64,000 nt of DNA. Origin: Clytia hemisphaerica (Eukaryota > Cnidaria > Hydrozoa > Leptothecata > Clytiidae). This document shows, piece by piece, positions 1-11,005 of the stretch; the stretch's first letter is position 1, and every line of letters starts with the position of its first letter. A program made the position numbers and the translations under genes. The DNA lies in assembly GCA_902728285.1 (NCBI GenBank), contig CACVBU010000731.1, positions 186,001 to 250,000 on the forward strand, in the 5' to 3' direction. The notes under the pieces are model-generated. The model was not told where the DNA came from. It did no database searches and was given only the letters and a program-made list of their open reading frames with translations.

Positions 1-925
1 TCATTTGCTATGAGCTTTTTCTTGACTTTGTATTTGTGTTTATTTTATAGCAGTTACTTATCAGAAGAACGCGTCGAAAACCTACTCACCTAAATGTCTC
101 TGTCCATGAGTTTGGCCTACGGCATTTATATGTTATGAATATTTCATCTTAGATTTTGGAAATCTCTTAACAATGGTTAACCCTGAGCTAAATTACACTA
201 TTCTTATAAATAAAAAAGGGTGTACTTAAACGTCTGTGATAAAAATTATTAACGAATCCAAATGAAAGTGAACGGACTATAGAGAGGGTACTTTTTTCCC
301 AGCCTTGTTAACATTATTTATTTTTACAGGTTATTGATGAAGTAGGAAGGCGTTTGGGCAGCCATTTACAGTTAGATGAAATCATTGTTCGTCTAAAAAA
401 GAAATTGAAAATTTGTCATTGTATGGAGTAACGAAGAAAATACTTCCACCGTCTGATGAAAAAGGTATGGATTTCAATGAAAAACAAGCTTGTACTATAA
501 TATGATACCACTCAAATCTTTAGTCACGGCAGAATACTTTGTACCATTCCGGCCGACGTGTCAAACCGGTTAGAACTTGGAATAATATCAATGTTTGGAT
601 ATTATTATTTATTCGATGCCGAATATCCGAAACCACTACAATTGGGTTTTTCAATGCTTTCCTATACAATCTTCCGGGATTCTAAGGTGAATCCCAACAT
701 CAAAAACGCATTAGATAGGTTCATGAAAGCCTACACCCAATTCAAATTGGACAGAATTGGCAAGAAATAGACTTTTTTTTTTAATCATTATAGCCAATTC
801 AATGTCCCCACCACCCGTCTATTAGGGACCTCTGACATTTTTTATCCTGTAAATAGTACTTAAACATTGTATATATAACCTTACACATAGTTTCCTCCCC
901 CCTTTCTGCTGGGGGGATTTTTTTC
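1..925. repeat. Copy A of a ~0.9-kb duplicated segment
   Basis: This stretch matches 2621-3545 almost base for base. Both copies carry the same two exons of an unknown gene and both run into the left end of the same MITE. Copy A stops at a lone N at 926. One visible difference is a shorter A-run in copy A near 396-401, which shifts the reading frame of the first exon. Such high identity next to an N suggests either a very recent duplication or two haplotypes or reads laid end to end by the assembler. Confidence 0.9.
330..770 (+). pseudogene. Copy A of the last two exons of an unknown gene, frameshifted
   Basis: Exons at about 330-464 and 574-770 correspond to those at 2949-3084 and 3194-3390. 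The second exon is identical at protein level. The first is one base shorter, because a run of A has lost one base, so its frame cannot join the second exon. Given the neighbouring N, this may be a sequencing or assembly error and not a true mutation. Confidence 0.55.
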
Positions 926-926
926 N
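926..926. other. Single undetermined base (assembly join)
   Basis: The only N I noticed in the window. It sits inside the start of the MITE where copy A stops matching copy B. From 928 the sequence resumes with another, more diverged copy of the left edge of the duplicated unit (928-1100 against 2576-2750). This looks like a collapsed gap or join. Confidence 0.85.
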
Positions 927-1196
927 CTTTTTCTGTCCAAGGCTTAGTTTAAACCATTTCTTGTGTTATTTTCATTTGCTATGACTTTTTCTTGACTTTG
1001 TATTTGTGTTTATTTTATAGCCGTTACTTATCAAAGAACGCGTCGAAAACCACTCCCTAAATGTCTCTGTCCATGAGTTTGGCCTACGGCATTTATAGTA
1101 AAAACACTCGCGTACATCCTATCGTAATGGCAGATTGAGCATTGGGATTCAACACAGCAACTTGCATAAATGTTTTGTTTGAACTAATTGTTACAG

Positions 1197-1416
1197 AATC
1201 AAACAATGGATCATGGCAGTGAAATGATGGCTATCAACCTCGTCAAAGGATACGCTGAAGAGCGTAACAAGCTTCTGGATAATATTTTCGAGTCAACCAG
1301 ATTTCTCAAGCGTGTTTATGGAAACAAAAGTCGAGAGAGTATCGACCTTGAGATTGACAGATCTACGTATGATTACGAGAAAAAGAGACTCAATGGTTTG
1401 CTGCGTGACTTTGAAG
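1197..1416 (+). CDS. Putative internal exon, unrecognised
   Basis: An acceptor (TTACAG, ending 1196) is followed by 220 bases open in one frame and a GT donor after GAAG at 1416, ending in phase 1. The peptide begins NQTMDHGSEMMAINL and is rich in charged residues, like a helical segment. It lies on the same strand as the two C-terminal exons downstream and could belong to the same gene, but I cannot link them. I do not recognise the family. Confidence 0.35.
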
Positions 1417-1499
1417 GTTTGTCAACCAAGCATAGAAATGCATTTTAATTTTTCCTTAAAGAACAGTTTGAGCATGAGCTTGTTTGTCTCGTGAAGTGG

Positions 1500-1990
1500 T
1501 CAAACGGGTATTGAAGTCATTGAATCCGCACCCCAGAGGCTTCGCGTCGCAAAATTTTTCTCACTTTGAAAGTGTCAAAACGCATGCATTGGAAGTAGTC
1601 CCTGCTGTTCGTATCAACGAAGTTGTTGCAAAGTCTGTGCAAAATTTGTCTCGTGCGATTCTTAAAAGAGCAATACCTCGTCGCGTATCAGGTGTGCAAG
1701 TCAGTGATGTTCAACTAGTCAAACCCATACGTCATCAATGTGCATTGGAGATCGTTCCGGACGTTGTTTTATTCCCAGTGGTAAAGATTGCCCAATTTCC
1801 TACTAGTCAACATGTAATCGTTCAGAAGATGAATGTACAAAGTCTCTTTCAAGTGTCTTCATTAAGAAAGACTTCGTTAATTGTGTCAAGGCTACAGCAG
1901 ATTGCATTCAAGCATATGGAAAAAATGTTCCTTCTGTATCTCCATCTCTCGATATAATTTCTACAGGTCGTGACAAAGTGAAAAGTAAAA
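1500..1990 (+). pseudogene. Cysteine-rich coding relic
   Basis: One frame reads as a cysteine-dense peptide with many C, CC and CxxC pairs but is cut by stop codons (TAA, TGA and TAG). The last part, about 1816-1989, is open, contains segments such as DECTKSLSSVFIKKDF, and ends at a good GTAAGG donor. An overlapping 157-codon frame looks less protein-like. I read this as either a decayed cysteine-rich gene or exons whose borders I cannot place. No family is recognised. Confidence 0.3.
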
Positions 1991-2620
1991 CTGTAAGGAA
2001 TATTTTTTATTTGGAATGCGTGCTGAATTTAACTTATTGCAGACTTTTTATGAGATGCTTTTGGACGTACTTAACGTTTGCTGATTTCATGACAGCGATT
2101 CTGATTGACAATGATTCTAGTGATCATCGTGGTAGCTATGAAGGATTTATACCTTATAAAGAACTTTGGAATTGGCTTTATGTTCTAGTTTTGTGGTCAA
2201 GATATTAATATCTTGACGGTGGGGAGTGTTACTGCCGTTAGACAGTTAGTTTTTGTTATATTAGTTTTATGTTTCCTTTGTATCATAGCACTTGTATTAT
2301 GTATAGGTTTAATTGGTTTGTGATCATATTTGATGTCCCTGATGTATTAATTATATGATAATTATGTATTATTTTAGGAATGTTTTGTCCTTTGTGTATT
2401 GTTAACGTGTCGTAGTCTCATGGGAGTCTTGTCTACCGTTCTGTATGTTATAAATGTTTGTGTGTTATGTTGGATCACTTATCGTAAGCTGTATTTGTGT
2501 ACGTTATGGTGTGAGGTGACAGTGTTTTTAGTAAGTGATATATTTTTTATATTTCTTGTACATATTCTATGCTACCTTTTTCTGTACCAAGGCTTAGATT
2601 TGTACCATTTCTTGTGTTAT

Positions 2621-3545
2621 TTCATTTGCTATGAGCTTTTTCTTGACTTTGTATTTGTGTTATTTATAGCAGTTACTTATCAGAAGAACGCGTCGAAAAC
2701 CTACTCACCTAAATGTCTCTGTCCATGAGTTTGGCCTACGGCATTTATATGTTATGAATATTTCATCTTAGATTTTGGAAATCTCTTAACAATGGTTAAC
2801 CCTGAGCTAAATTACACTATTCTTATAAATAAAAAAGGGTGTACTTAAACGTCTGTGATAAAAATTATTAACGAATCCAAATGAAAGTGAACGGACTATA
2901 GAGAGGGTACTTTTTTCCCAGCCTTGTTAACATTATTTATTTTTACAGGTTATTGATGAAGTAGGAAGGCGTTTGGGCAGCCATTTACAGTTAGATGAAA
3001 TCATTGTTCGTCTAAAAAAAGAAATTGAAAATTTGTCATTGTATGGAGTAACGAAGAAAATACTTCCACCGTCTGATGAAAAAGGTATGGATTTCAATGA
3101 AAAACAAGCTTGTACTATAATATGATACCACTCAAATCTTTAGTCACGGCAGAATACTTTGTACCATTCCGGCCGACGTGTCAAACCGGTTAGAACTTGG
3201 AATAATATCAATGTTTGGATATTATTATTTATTCGATGCCGAATATCCGAAACCACTACAATTGGGTTTTTCAATGCTTTCCTATACAATCTTCCGGGAT
3301 TCTAAGGTGAATCCCAACATCAAAAACGCATTAGATAGGTTCATGAAAGCCTACACCCAATTCAAATTGGACAGAATTGGCAAGAAATAGACTTTTTTTT
3401 TTTAATCATTATAGCCAATTCAATGTCCCCACCACCCGTCTATTAGGGACCTCTGACATTTTTTATCCTGTAAATAGTACTTAAACATTGTATATATAAC
3501 CTTACACATAGTTTCCTCCCCCCTTTCTGCTGGGGGGATTTTTTT
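2621..3545. repeat. Copy B of the ~0.9-kb duplicated segment
   Basis: Near-identical partner of 1-925. Unlike copy A, it continues into a complete MITE (3507-3917). The first exon is open here because the A-run is one base longer. The leading part (2576-2750) also matches 928-1100, so the left edge of the unit is present three times. Confidence 0.9.
2949..3390 (+). CDS. C-terminal two exons of an unknown gene
   Basis: Exon 2949-3084 follows a TTTTTACAG acceptor and ends at a GTATGG donor in phase 1. Exon 3194-3390 follows a GGTTAG acceptor, enters in the matching phase and ends with TAG. Joined, they give about 110 residues: a charged helix-like part (from VIDEVGRRLGS), then an aromatic part containing FGYYYLFDAEYPKPLQLGF. 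My impression is that similar YYxFxxxYP-type endings occur in transposon-associated or lineage-specific invertebrate proteins. I cannot name the family or find the start of the gene, which may lie in the exon-like pieces upstream or outside the window. Confidence 0.5.
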
Positions 3546-3917
3546 TTCAGAAAATTTTCCAAAAGGGATGGGAAAAGTAAAAAAAATTTCAGGGGCGGGA
3601 TTCTGAAAAGGGGCAAAGAAATTTTCCTAGGGGGGACTGGAATTTAGGAATGAGAGTATAGAAAATAATGTGCAATTTGTTGAGGTTTTCACGAATTCAT
3701 GTCAAAAAAGCCTTGATTTGCAATAAATTTAATACTTTAATATTTTATATTGTATTTTTGGTGAAGTTACAAGGGGATAGACTACTTTCTAAAGAATAAT
3801 ACGCCTTTTAGCAAAATTTCAGAAAATTTAGCAAAAAAAGTCTCAAAAAGGGGGGGGGCAAACTTCTGGTGGGGGAAACTCAAAAGGGGGAGGGAACCAA
3901 CCCTGGAGGGAACTATG
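3507..3917. mobile_element. MITE, CATAGT family, copy 1
   Basis: 411 bp bounded by inverted ends: CATAGTTTCCTCC on the left, and GGAGGGAACTATG on the right. TTACA is directly repeated at 3502-3506 and 3918-3922 and fits a 5-bp target-site duplication. The interior is G-run rich with no coding frame. A related element with the same ends lies at 52611-53134, and a truncated left end lies at 885-925. Confidence 0.75.
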
Positions 3918-4210
3918 TTACAATCTTCTTTTCTTTGTTTTGACATTGTGACATTTGTTTTGATTTTGTATCCCGCTGCATACAGGTTAGTTACAAATTT
4001 CCCTTAAAAAATTGCTTAGATTTTTTCGCACTAAAATTTTTAAGTTTTAACATTCCAGCTTGGGTAGTATGCTCAGTATTATGCTTATAAAAGGAAAGAA
4101 TTTCTAGGACAACGTTTGAGTCTATCAGTACTATGTACTTCTTTTGTTTGTTTGGTTTTATTTTCTCATAAACAGTTTTCATAAACACATTGTTTTCTTA
4201 AATCTAGATA

Positions 4211-4670
4211 CCTTAAGGGAAGAAATTTTCGCGAGAAGAAATTTTCGCGGAATTTAATTTCGCGAATCAGAGTTTCAAAATGGCAAATTTCGCGGAATTT
4301 AATTTCGCGAATGAGCCGATTTCAAAAGTTTCACGGAATTTAATTTCGCGATTGAGAAGAAGTTATCAACTTAGATTAACTTTTAAGCATCACGGAGTTG
4401 TTTATATTTGTTTATATTTGATAAAAAATACACGTTATAATGCTTAAAAATTAATTGTGTCCATATTTTTTGGTAACACCTGGTCAAAAACAACAAAATA
4501 AAAGAAGAAGAAAAAAAATCGAATTTCGCGGAATTTAATTTCGCGATTTAACAATTTTGGTGTGTTTCGCGGAATTTAATTTCGCGAATTACGCCCCAAT
4601 TCGCGAAATTAAATTCAGCGAAAATTTCTTCCGCGAAAATTTCTTCTCGCGAAAATTTCTTCCCTTAAGG
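4211..4670. mobile_element. Palindromic MITE with TA target site
   Basis: Begins CCTTAAGGGAAGAAATTTTC and ends with the reverse complement. It is flanked by TA on both sides, as for Tc1/mariner-type insertion. The arms and interior hold repeats of a GAATTTAATTTCGCG-type motif in both orientations. About 460 bp, no coding frame. Confidence 0.75.
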
Positions 4671-4672
4671 TA

Positions 4673-5640
4673 TAATATTCTTCATTCTTAAATCTAGATA
4701 TTTTATTCTTAAAACAAGAAGATAAAAATAAGAAAATAAATTCTTACCTAGTCGTATTTTTCTTACTATTCGGACTAGAAGTTTTTGTCTTAAAACAAAT
4801 TTTTTTTTTCTTAAAGTAAGAATTTCTGAATTTGCTGTGATAGGAACGTTTTGTCGTTTCAAAGCTACAACAAGTTACGAACTGAAAGATAGTCGTTTTA
4901 TCGTTTCAAAGCTATCACATACGAACTGAAAGATAGTTGTTATTTTTAATCTTCAAGCAAATACAACTGTTACTTTGCTCGGAAGCTTGTCTAAGGCCTC
5001 AAAAACCTTAGGGTGACGTTTTTCTTGAAAATTTACAGTGCCAATATCATTTTCTCACAGAAAAAAGAAAGGTGGAAATATCAAATTGATTGGAAAAACA
5101 AAATTCGGTTCTATATATTTAATGTTTATTCGAAGCAACTATACTTGGATAAAAAGTCGAAAATTGAACAAACGTCAAGTCCTCAAAATATTTTTAACGT
5201 GATAGTACAAACAATTCACGAAACAAAAAATGACAAAATAATGTACAACTATTATATAAAACCTCTAGGTAGGTCCTAAAATCAACATAAATGACAGTTC
5301 TAGTTTAGTGTGAAAAATCATCGATTAATTATGAAATTTGGCGCATATAGTTTATGTCCAATCACAGTTCAGGTTTTGAAGAGAAATGTTCTCTTACCAA
5401 AAGGTAAACATCATCCACGCATTACACAAGCAAGACTAACGTACAATCTTAAGAGGTTGTTTTCACTTTTACAAAGTTAAGTCATTTCTGCCCTTATTAT
5501 GGAAGTAAACATTTGATTTGCATAAGCAATCACCTTTTCGAATTCGAACATTTTAGAACGACGAATTATTTTTTGCCAAGTTATATAAACTTCGGTAAAA
5601 CCTGAAAAGCATCTATAACATAGATTAATTCATGATGAAA
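4673..5640. other. No supported gene
   Basis: AT-rich sequence with a short imperfect direct repeat (about 4850-4890 and 4900-4940, around GAACTGAAAGATAGT). An 88-codon open frame at 5013-5279 has no support beyond its length. Confidence 0.5.
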
Positions 5641-5660
5641 ACTCCCTTTTCATCCACAGT

Positions 5661-5739
5661 CATTGAAATTCCCAAAACTGGTGTACCTCCTGAAAAGGAA
5701 GCAGAACGATACTCTGATCTACAAGAGCGTTCAGTTTAA
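5661..5739 (+). CDS. Possible terminal exon, unknown gene
   Basis: After a TTCATCCACAG acceptor, a frame runs IEIPKTGVPPEKEAERYSDL and ends at TAA at about 5739. A small upstream exon near 5372-5402 (GTTTTGAAGAG to a GTAAAC donor) has a compatible phase. The peptide looks coding, but I have no more of the gene and cannot name it. Confidence 0.25.
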
Positions 5740-5804
5740 TGAATTTATGCAGAAGAAATACATTAAATGTTCAGTAAAAATAGAGAAACTCTAGAGTTGC
5801 AACT

Positions 5805-7265
5805 TTAAGAATTGTTTTTCTTTTTGGAGCGAAGGAAATTGGTGAAGAACAATCCGAAGAAAATGATCAACTCGATGATAGAGAGGATGGAGGATCCAGT
5901 CATTAATCCAAGACATCCACCAAAATTTGCGAACAAATCTTGCCATGTATATTGTGGTTTCTCTGCCACAATCTCTAGCAAAAAGGATTGGAAAGTGAAA
6001 GCCAACTCCAGGAAATGGTCTAACTTCATAGGATTGTGGAAAAGCGATAATTTGATATCTTCATCGTAGCAGGGATCCAGCTCACAGAGGTTGTCGCATT
6101 TTTCCGTTAACGCATGGTCATTCTCCAATATGCTCAAGCAAGCTTGTCCAGTTTCATCATCAACAAAGGTTTTATTGGCAAACTTTTCTGGGTGTCGCAT
6201 ATGTTTCTTATACATAGCAGGTATTTGGCCGCACTTTTCGAAGACTGCTTCCCAGAAACAACCTTTTTGGCATTTCATGACTGAGTAATTGCCCTTGAAT
6301 TTATTCAAACTGTAAGGACCACTCCCATCAACACATTCGGTAAAGGGAAGACCAAGGCGTGTGATGATTTTCTTTTCGATGTTGACGTAGTAAAATCCCT
6401 CACTGGCCCAGTAAACAGCTTCCGATGACTCGAAAAAGGTTTCGTCAACTGAATTCACGTACAGTTCAGTCCACTCGTTTGATGATAGACGGCGGTCAGC
6501 AGCGGCTTGGTATGAGAGTACGTCCGAAGGCATCTCCAGTACTTCACCAGTGATTGTAAAACAATCTGTCGTTTCGTCAAACTTCACCAAGTGATTTTGA
6601 GGGGACGCACGCGCATAATTGGCTGAAATATTTTGAACTCTGACAAAAGTTGTTCCATTGTAGCCGCATGCAGTGAGATTTCTAGCGCAGTCAACAATAC
6701 TGAAGTCAACTAATGTTGGGCGTTTAACTGGGGGCGGCTCTCCACTGAAACGCCTTCTTTCATTGGCGATAGCAGTATGGTCACAAATAGTGATAGCAGG
6801 AATTGGAACTTTCGATTGAGACACGATCTTAGTGCTGGTGCGGCTGTCATGTTCCAGGAACGCACTCCAGTGTTCTTTAGAAATAAGAACAGCAATAATA
6901 AATGAAGCGATAACCAGAATTGTCCACAAAACTTTGGCTGCAGTGCCACCTGCAGCAATGCGAGACAATCCGTGTATTGTTAAACCTTCCGCAAAATCTT
7001 TGTGACTTTCAATGACACTATCTTCTTCTGTCGACGCCTTCTTTGCTTCAAGATCTGTCAAATATTCCATATTGATATCTCCTTTCTGTTGGTAACCATC
7101 ACCAATGAAGCCTTGATTGGCTTGACCACCACCAGAAGGTGACCTGTTTTTGATCTCCTTAACTTCATCCTCTAGGGAAGTTAGTTTTTCCTCTAGCCGA
7201 AGAGATTGTCTTTCTATTAGGCGTCTCAAGCTATGAATTTGATCTTCCAAGTTATCCCCTCTCAT
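5805..7265 (-). CDS. DEG/ENaC-family sodium channel subunit
   Basis: Intronless frame of 486 residues encoding an amiloride-sensitive/degenerin-type channel subunit of the plasma membrane, of the trimeric cation channel family. Seen in order: an N-terminal coiled coil (about 5-40), the His-Gly gating motif (98-99, in GLTIHGLSRI), TM1 (about 111-129), the post-TM1 PAITICD motif (156-162), a cysteine-rich extracellular domain with late clusters such as MKCQKGCFWEAVFEKCGQ, and TM2 with FGGCLGLMTGSS (the GxS selectivity filter, 457-459) followed by SIIE. The C-tail is short and lysine-rich. The ligand (peptide, proton or other) cannot be told from sequence. The N-terminal coiled coil and the lack of introns are unusual features. 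The start is the first ATG of the frame. Confidence 0.93.
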   Translation of the reverse strand: MRGDNLEDQIHSLRRLIERQSLRLEEKLTSLEDEVKEIKNRSPSGGGQANQGFIGDGYQQKGDINMEYLTDLEAKKASTEEDSVIESHKDFAEGLTIHGLSRIAAGGTAAKVLWTILVIASFIIAVLISKEHWSAFLEHDSRTSTKIVSQSKVPIPAITICDHTAIANERRRFSGEPPPVKRPTLVDFSIVDCARNLTACGYNGTTFVRVQNISANYARASPQNHLVKFDETTDCFTITGEVLEMPSDVLSYQAAADRRLSSNEWTELYVNSVDETFFESSEAVYWASEGFYYVNIEKKIITRLGLPFTECVDGSGPYSLNKFKGNYSVMKCQKGCFWEAVFEKCGQIPAMYKKHMRHPEKFANKTFVDDETGQACLSILENDHALTEKCDNLCELDPCYDEDIKLSLFHNPMKLDHFLELAFTFQSFLLEIVAEKPQYTWQDLFANFGGCLGLMTGSSILSIIELIIFFGLFFTNFLRSKKKNNS

Positions 7266-7360
7266 TATTAGGTGCTACCTTTTTGCCAGGTTGTAAAAAA
7301 TAAATCAAAGTATGACCATGTTCGTGTCTTAAATTTCGTTTGATGGAAAATCTCGATTGA

Positions 7361-7862
7361 TGTGTGGTTTTAATAAATGTCTGATGTTTTTTATGTATAA
7401 TGAATCTAATTGAATTGACTTCACGCTATGTGACAAGTCAATAATGTTTCCTTTTATAAAACTTGAATAATCAATTTTCAGTTTTTTTTTCTCAATATTT
7501 TGAATACAAAATATACACTTTTTGAACACCATTCAAACCTAAAATTTCGATTAATGTGTGGTTTTAATAAATCTCTGAATCTCAAATTTATGAATTCAAT
7601 TATTGAATTGGTATGAATTGAAAAGCTAAAGTTGTAAAGGACACCAAAACTTTAAAAAATAAATAAAATTAAGTTTCTAGTTTTCATTTTAATTATTAAA
7701 GTTACAGGGTTTGGGGACGTCCAAGCCATCAAAAGAACAAGTGACTTTTCTTACTGACCGTCTGATGTTTTGCTGTATAAAGAATCTGATTGAAGTGAAT
7801 TCATAAGTCATAAGCGACAAGTCAATAATGTTTCCTTTTATAACTTGAATAATCAATTTTCA
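7361..7862. repeat. Diverged direct repeat pair
   Basis: 7361-7484 and about 7766-7862 share a segment around GACAAGTCAATAATGTTTCC followed by CTTGAATAATCAATTTTCAG. The copies differ by several small indels. No coding content was seen. Confidence 0.6.
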
Positions 7863-7934
7863 GTAAATTTTCTACGAATTCATGAAAATGTTGAATACAA
7901 AATGTTTACTTCTTGAACATTATTCGGTCCCATT

Positions 7935-8101
7935 ATTCTTGATATGCGTAAGTCAATTTTCTAGCGGAAACACCCTAAAAAAGCCGGGATTTGACCTCTC
8001 TCTCTGTTACTAAAAATAGAAACACAGAGGTCAAAAACCGGCTTTTTTGGGTGCTTCCGTTAAAAAATATGACGTCATCTCGACTTACGCATATCAAGAA
8101 T
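7935..8101. mobile_element. Short hairpin MITE
   Basis: 167 bp with strongly paired arms. It begins ATTCTTGATATGCGTAAGTC and ends with its reverse complement, with a second paired block around AAAAAGCCGG and TTTGACCTCT. The whole sequence would fold into one hairpin. No clear target-site duplication. Confidence 0.7.
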
Positions 8102-8383
8102 TGAAACCTTTTCTTAAGGAGGGAAAACTGACAAATAAAAAACTAGCCCCTGTCTCTTCCAATACACAACAAGACGACTTGAAGTCGAAAATTTCGCCTA
8201 GAATTTGAACTGTATGGGAAAAAAGAAGAAGTTGAGATTGAAGCTAATCTGAAATCTACTTTACATCGAGCCTTAATGAAACAATTTTACTACAAGAACA
8301 ACGAGGCTTAAAATCACTAAAAAAAATTAGACGAATTTAAGAACAATTGCTGTTTAATTTTTAAGAACTCTTGCAAAGTATAT

Positions 8384-8905
8384 GCTTATAAAAAATAAAT
8401 ATGCTCATATTGTGCGCCGTCCCTTGTTTACTTTGTAAGAACCAATTACCGAAGGGTAAATATCACTGTCTATCATGAGTTATTGATTTGATTCTTATAA
8501 AATAAATGCTTATAAGAAAAATAAATATGCTCATATCGTGCGCCATCCCTTGTTTACTTTGTAAGAACTAATCACCAAAAGGTATATCACCGTTTATCAA
8601 GAGTTATTGATTTGATTCTTATAAAATAAATGCTTATAAGAAAAGTAAATATGCTCATATTGTGCGCCATCCCTTGTTTACTTTGTAAGAACTAATTACC
8701 GAAAGGTATATCGCCGTCTATCAAGAGTTATTCATTTGATTCTTATAAAGTAAATGCTTATAAGAAAAATAAGTATGCTCATATCGTGCCCCATCCCTTG
8801 TTTACTTTGTAAGAACTAATTACCGAAAGGTATATCACCGTCTATCATGAGTTATTGATTTGATTCTTATAAAGTAAATGCTTATAAGAAAAATGAATAT
8901 GCTCA
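8384..8905. repeat. Minisatellite, ~123-bp unit, four copies plus a partial
   Basis: A unit containing TGCTTATAAGAAAAATAAAT, then GCGCCATCCCTTGTTTACTT, then a segment ending GATTTGATTCTTATAAA is repeated head to tail with a few substitutions per copy. Confidence 0.85.
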
Positions 8906-9040
8906 TAATGTGCACGTATCATCAAAGTTGATCATGGATCATCCACTCCGTTGGTATTTTCAAAGAATGGTGGAATTTGTGTAGAGGCTGAGCACTTATT
9001 TGGAGAGTTAGCTAATAGGTTTTTTCAGAAAAAAATTTAC

Positions 9041-9245
9041 CCCCACTGTTGAGGATATTGATTTTTCAAAGTATAGAACCCTCTGGATATCCTACTTTAT
9101 TAGTAAAGACCCCTGGATATCCACTCTTAAAAATATACTCAACCAGCTGGATATTCACTCCCTTGTAGATATCTAGCCCCCTGGATATCAACTTTTGAAC
9201 AAAAGTCGTTAACCCCCTGGATATCCGATATCCTCAACATGGGGA
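9041..9245. mobile_element. Foldback element with CCTGGATATC repeats
   Basis: The outer ends pair: CCCCACTGTTGAGGATAT on the left against ATATCCTCAACATGGGG on the right. The interior carries about five spaced copies of CCCTGGATATCC-like words. No coding content. Confidence 0.5.
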
Positions 9246-9345
9246 CACGGACTATTTCTGGAAAAGCCCAATCTACAATCCGATCGTAGTGGAGCTTCCA
9301 CCTCTCACATTATGAACTGGATTCGAACAATTTCGTTTGCTCTGA

Positions 9346-9913
9346 CAGCATTGAACAGATGAACAAAGAGAACACCGAAGACATCAACCGTCTCCTTGCC
9401 AAGCTGTAATTGGCCAACGAAAAGATCAAATTTTTGGAGAAACAAAATCAGGATTTAAAGCAATTGATTCCTTCTTCCCTGGACCAAAAATGCAACATCA
9501 TCAAGAAAAAGAATATCGAGGCTGGTTTAAAGAAGACATCTTCCGCTTTGGCCAAGTAGATCATAAGGGATATTGATTATCGAAACAAGCTTATAAAGAT
9601 TGCTGATAAGTCTCCAGCTGGCTGGGCCACGGTTAAGGAGTACGAATCAGATAGTGTAGTAGACGATAGCCCGGACGACAAAAGAATTAAGGACGCTGAG
9701 AAAGGTGAATTGCAGAAACAGAACCAGAACGAGAAAATAAAACCCAACTATTCATCATCTACCATCACTAGACCTCCCTTGCAGGGTGTTCGGATCGATA
9801 TCAATTCAAGCAACCTCAGTACCAATACAACTGACATCAAAACAACTGACATCAAAACAACCGCAGATAAATTTAAAAAAAAATTCAATATTACAGTTAG
9901 TTACGACGAATGA
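9346..9913 (+). pseudogene. Retroelement gag/ORF1-like relic
   Basis: One frame reads as coding over about 190 codons but has in-frame stops (TAA near 9409, TAG near 9557). It starts with a coiled-coil-like part (MNKENTEDINRLLAKL), continues through a basic segment, then IADKSPAGWATVKEYESDS followed by an acidic DSPDDKRIKDAEKGE stretch, and ends at TGA at 9913. A GW-TV-YESD core followed by an acidic/basic run resembles proteins I associate with cnidarian retroelements. That match is from memory and is unverified. No protease or polymerase follows, so this is a dead fragment. Confidence 0.5.
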
Positions 9914-10019
9914 GGTCATCGCCCAAAACAGGAGCAAAGTCTCCCCTGATAATAGAAACGGACAATATCTTGCAAAAGTTCAAAAAAGTATTAGGTAGCA
10001 AAAAGATATAGAAAATATC

Positions 10020-10748
10020 AAGTATTTTGAGAATAAAATGACATCAAAACCCAAATTGATCAAAAGATACAGCAATGCTAAAGAATTTTACATTCAAGGC
10101 ACACCATCGTGTATATCACAATTATATGTGAAACATTAAACCTATAAACCTTAACCTAAAGTACACTCTCTTCTGGCAGAAAAAAAGCAAAAATCAAAAA
10201 AATACTCTAAACAATGTTTTTTTGTTGTATTTCTAATTCATCCTCAGAAGGCACAAAAGCAAAGTGTGGACAGGATGCGCCAGAAAAAGCAAGTTTATAT
10301 GGAAATAAAACATTCATAAAACGCCCATAATTCGAAAGTTCCCATAACTCGAACGGTTTACTGGTCCCTTGGAAGTATGGTTATTTTTGTCTCTGTTACT
10401 CAATCTCTCAATGAATATAGAACAAAAGGATCAAATAGTTTTGAGCTCTTGGGTTGCCTGGTTGGATCATACCGAAGACTTTGATACTTGATGACGAACA
10501 CAGATGAAGAAACACATCAAAGTATGTTTAAAATTTTTTTTACTCAAATTGCAAACGAAAGTTCTTGATAATTCTGTCAAAATTTGAAAGTTCAACCAGC
10601 TTCTTTCTCATTTTTACTTATGCTACAAAACATTTTTGTCAAAAAACTCAATGCCTTATAGTCATAGGAAACTAAAAATAAAGGTAGTAATATTAAGTTA
10701 TATTACATCAGTCAGGTATAGTTAATCCTAGGATATAAAAGCATGTAA
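10020..10748. other. No supported gene
   Basis: AT-rich DNA between the gag-like relic and the MITE at 10749. I see no frame, repeat or RNA that I can support. Confidence 0.4.
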
Positions 10749-11005
10749 AGGGCTACTTAGACTACACAATATATTGACGAACAATATTTGACAATATCGT
10801 TTTTGGACCATAATGTACGATGTAAATAACAGGTGCTCTATAATGAAAAGCAATTTTCCTTCTGTAAACAATCCCCCGATATTGTTAGAATATTTCAAAT
10901 CGAGCTGACAATATATTGCAGACACCTTTCAATATATTTTCTGCACTCTAGCAATATATCATCAATATATTGCCTGACAATATATTGTGTAGTGTATGTA
11001 GCCCT
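10749..11005. mobile_element. PIF/Harbinger-like MITE
   Basis: 257 bp with ends AGGGCTACTTAGACTACACA and the near-perfect inverse on the right. Both sides carry TAA (10746-10748 and 11006-11008), fitting the TWA target of PIF/Harbinger elements. The interior is full of CAATATATTG words. Confidence 0.75.

Noticed and set aside
8384-8905. Regular repeats resembling a CRISPR array
   Set aside because: Whole units are repeated with no unique spacers, and the window is animal DNA. It is a minisatellite.
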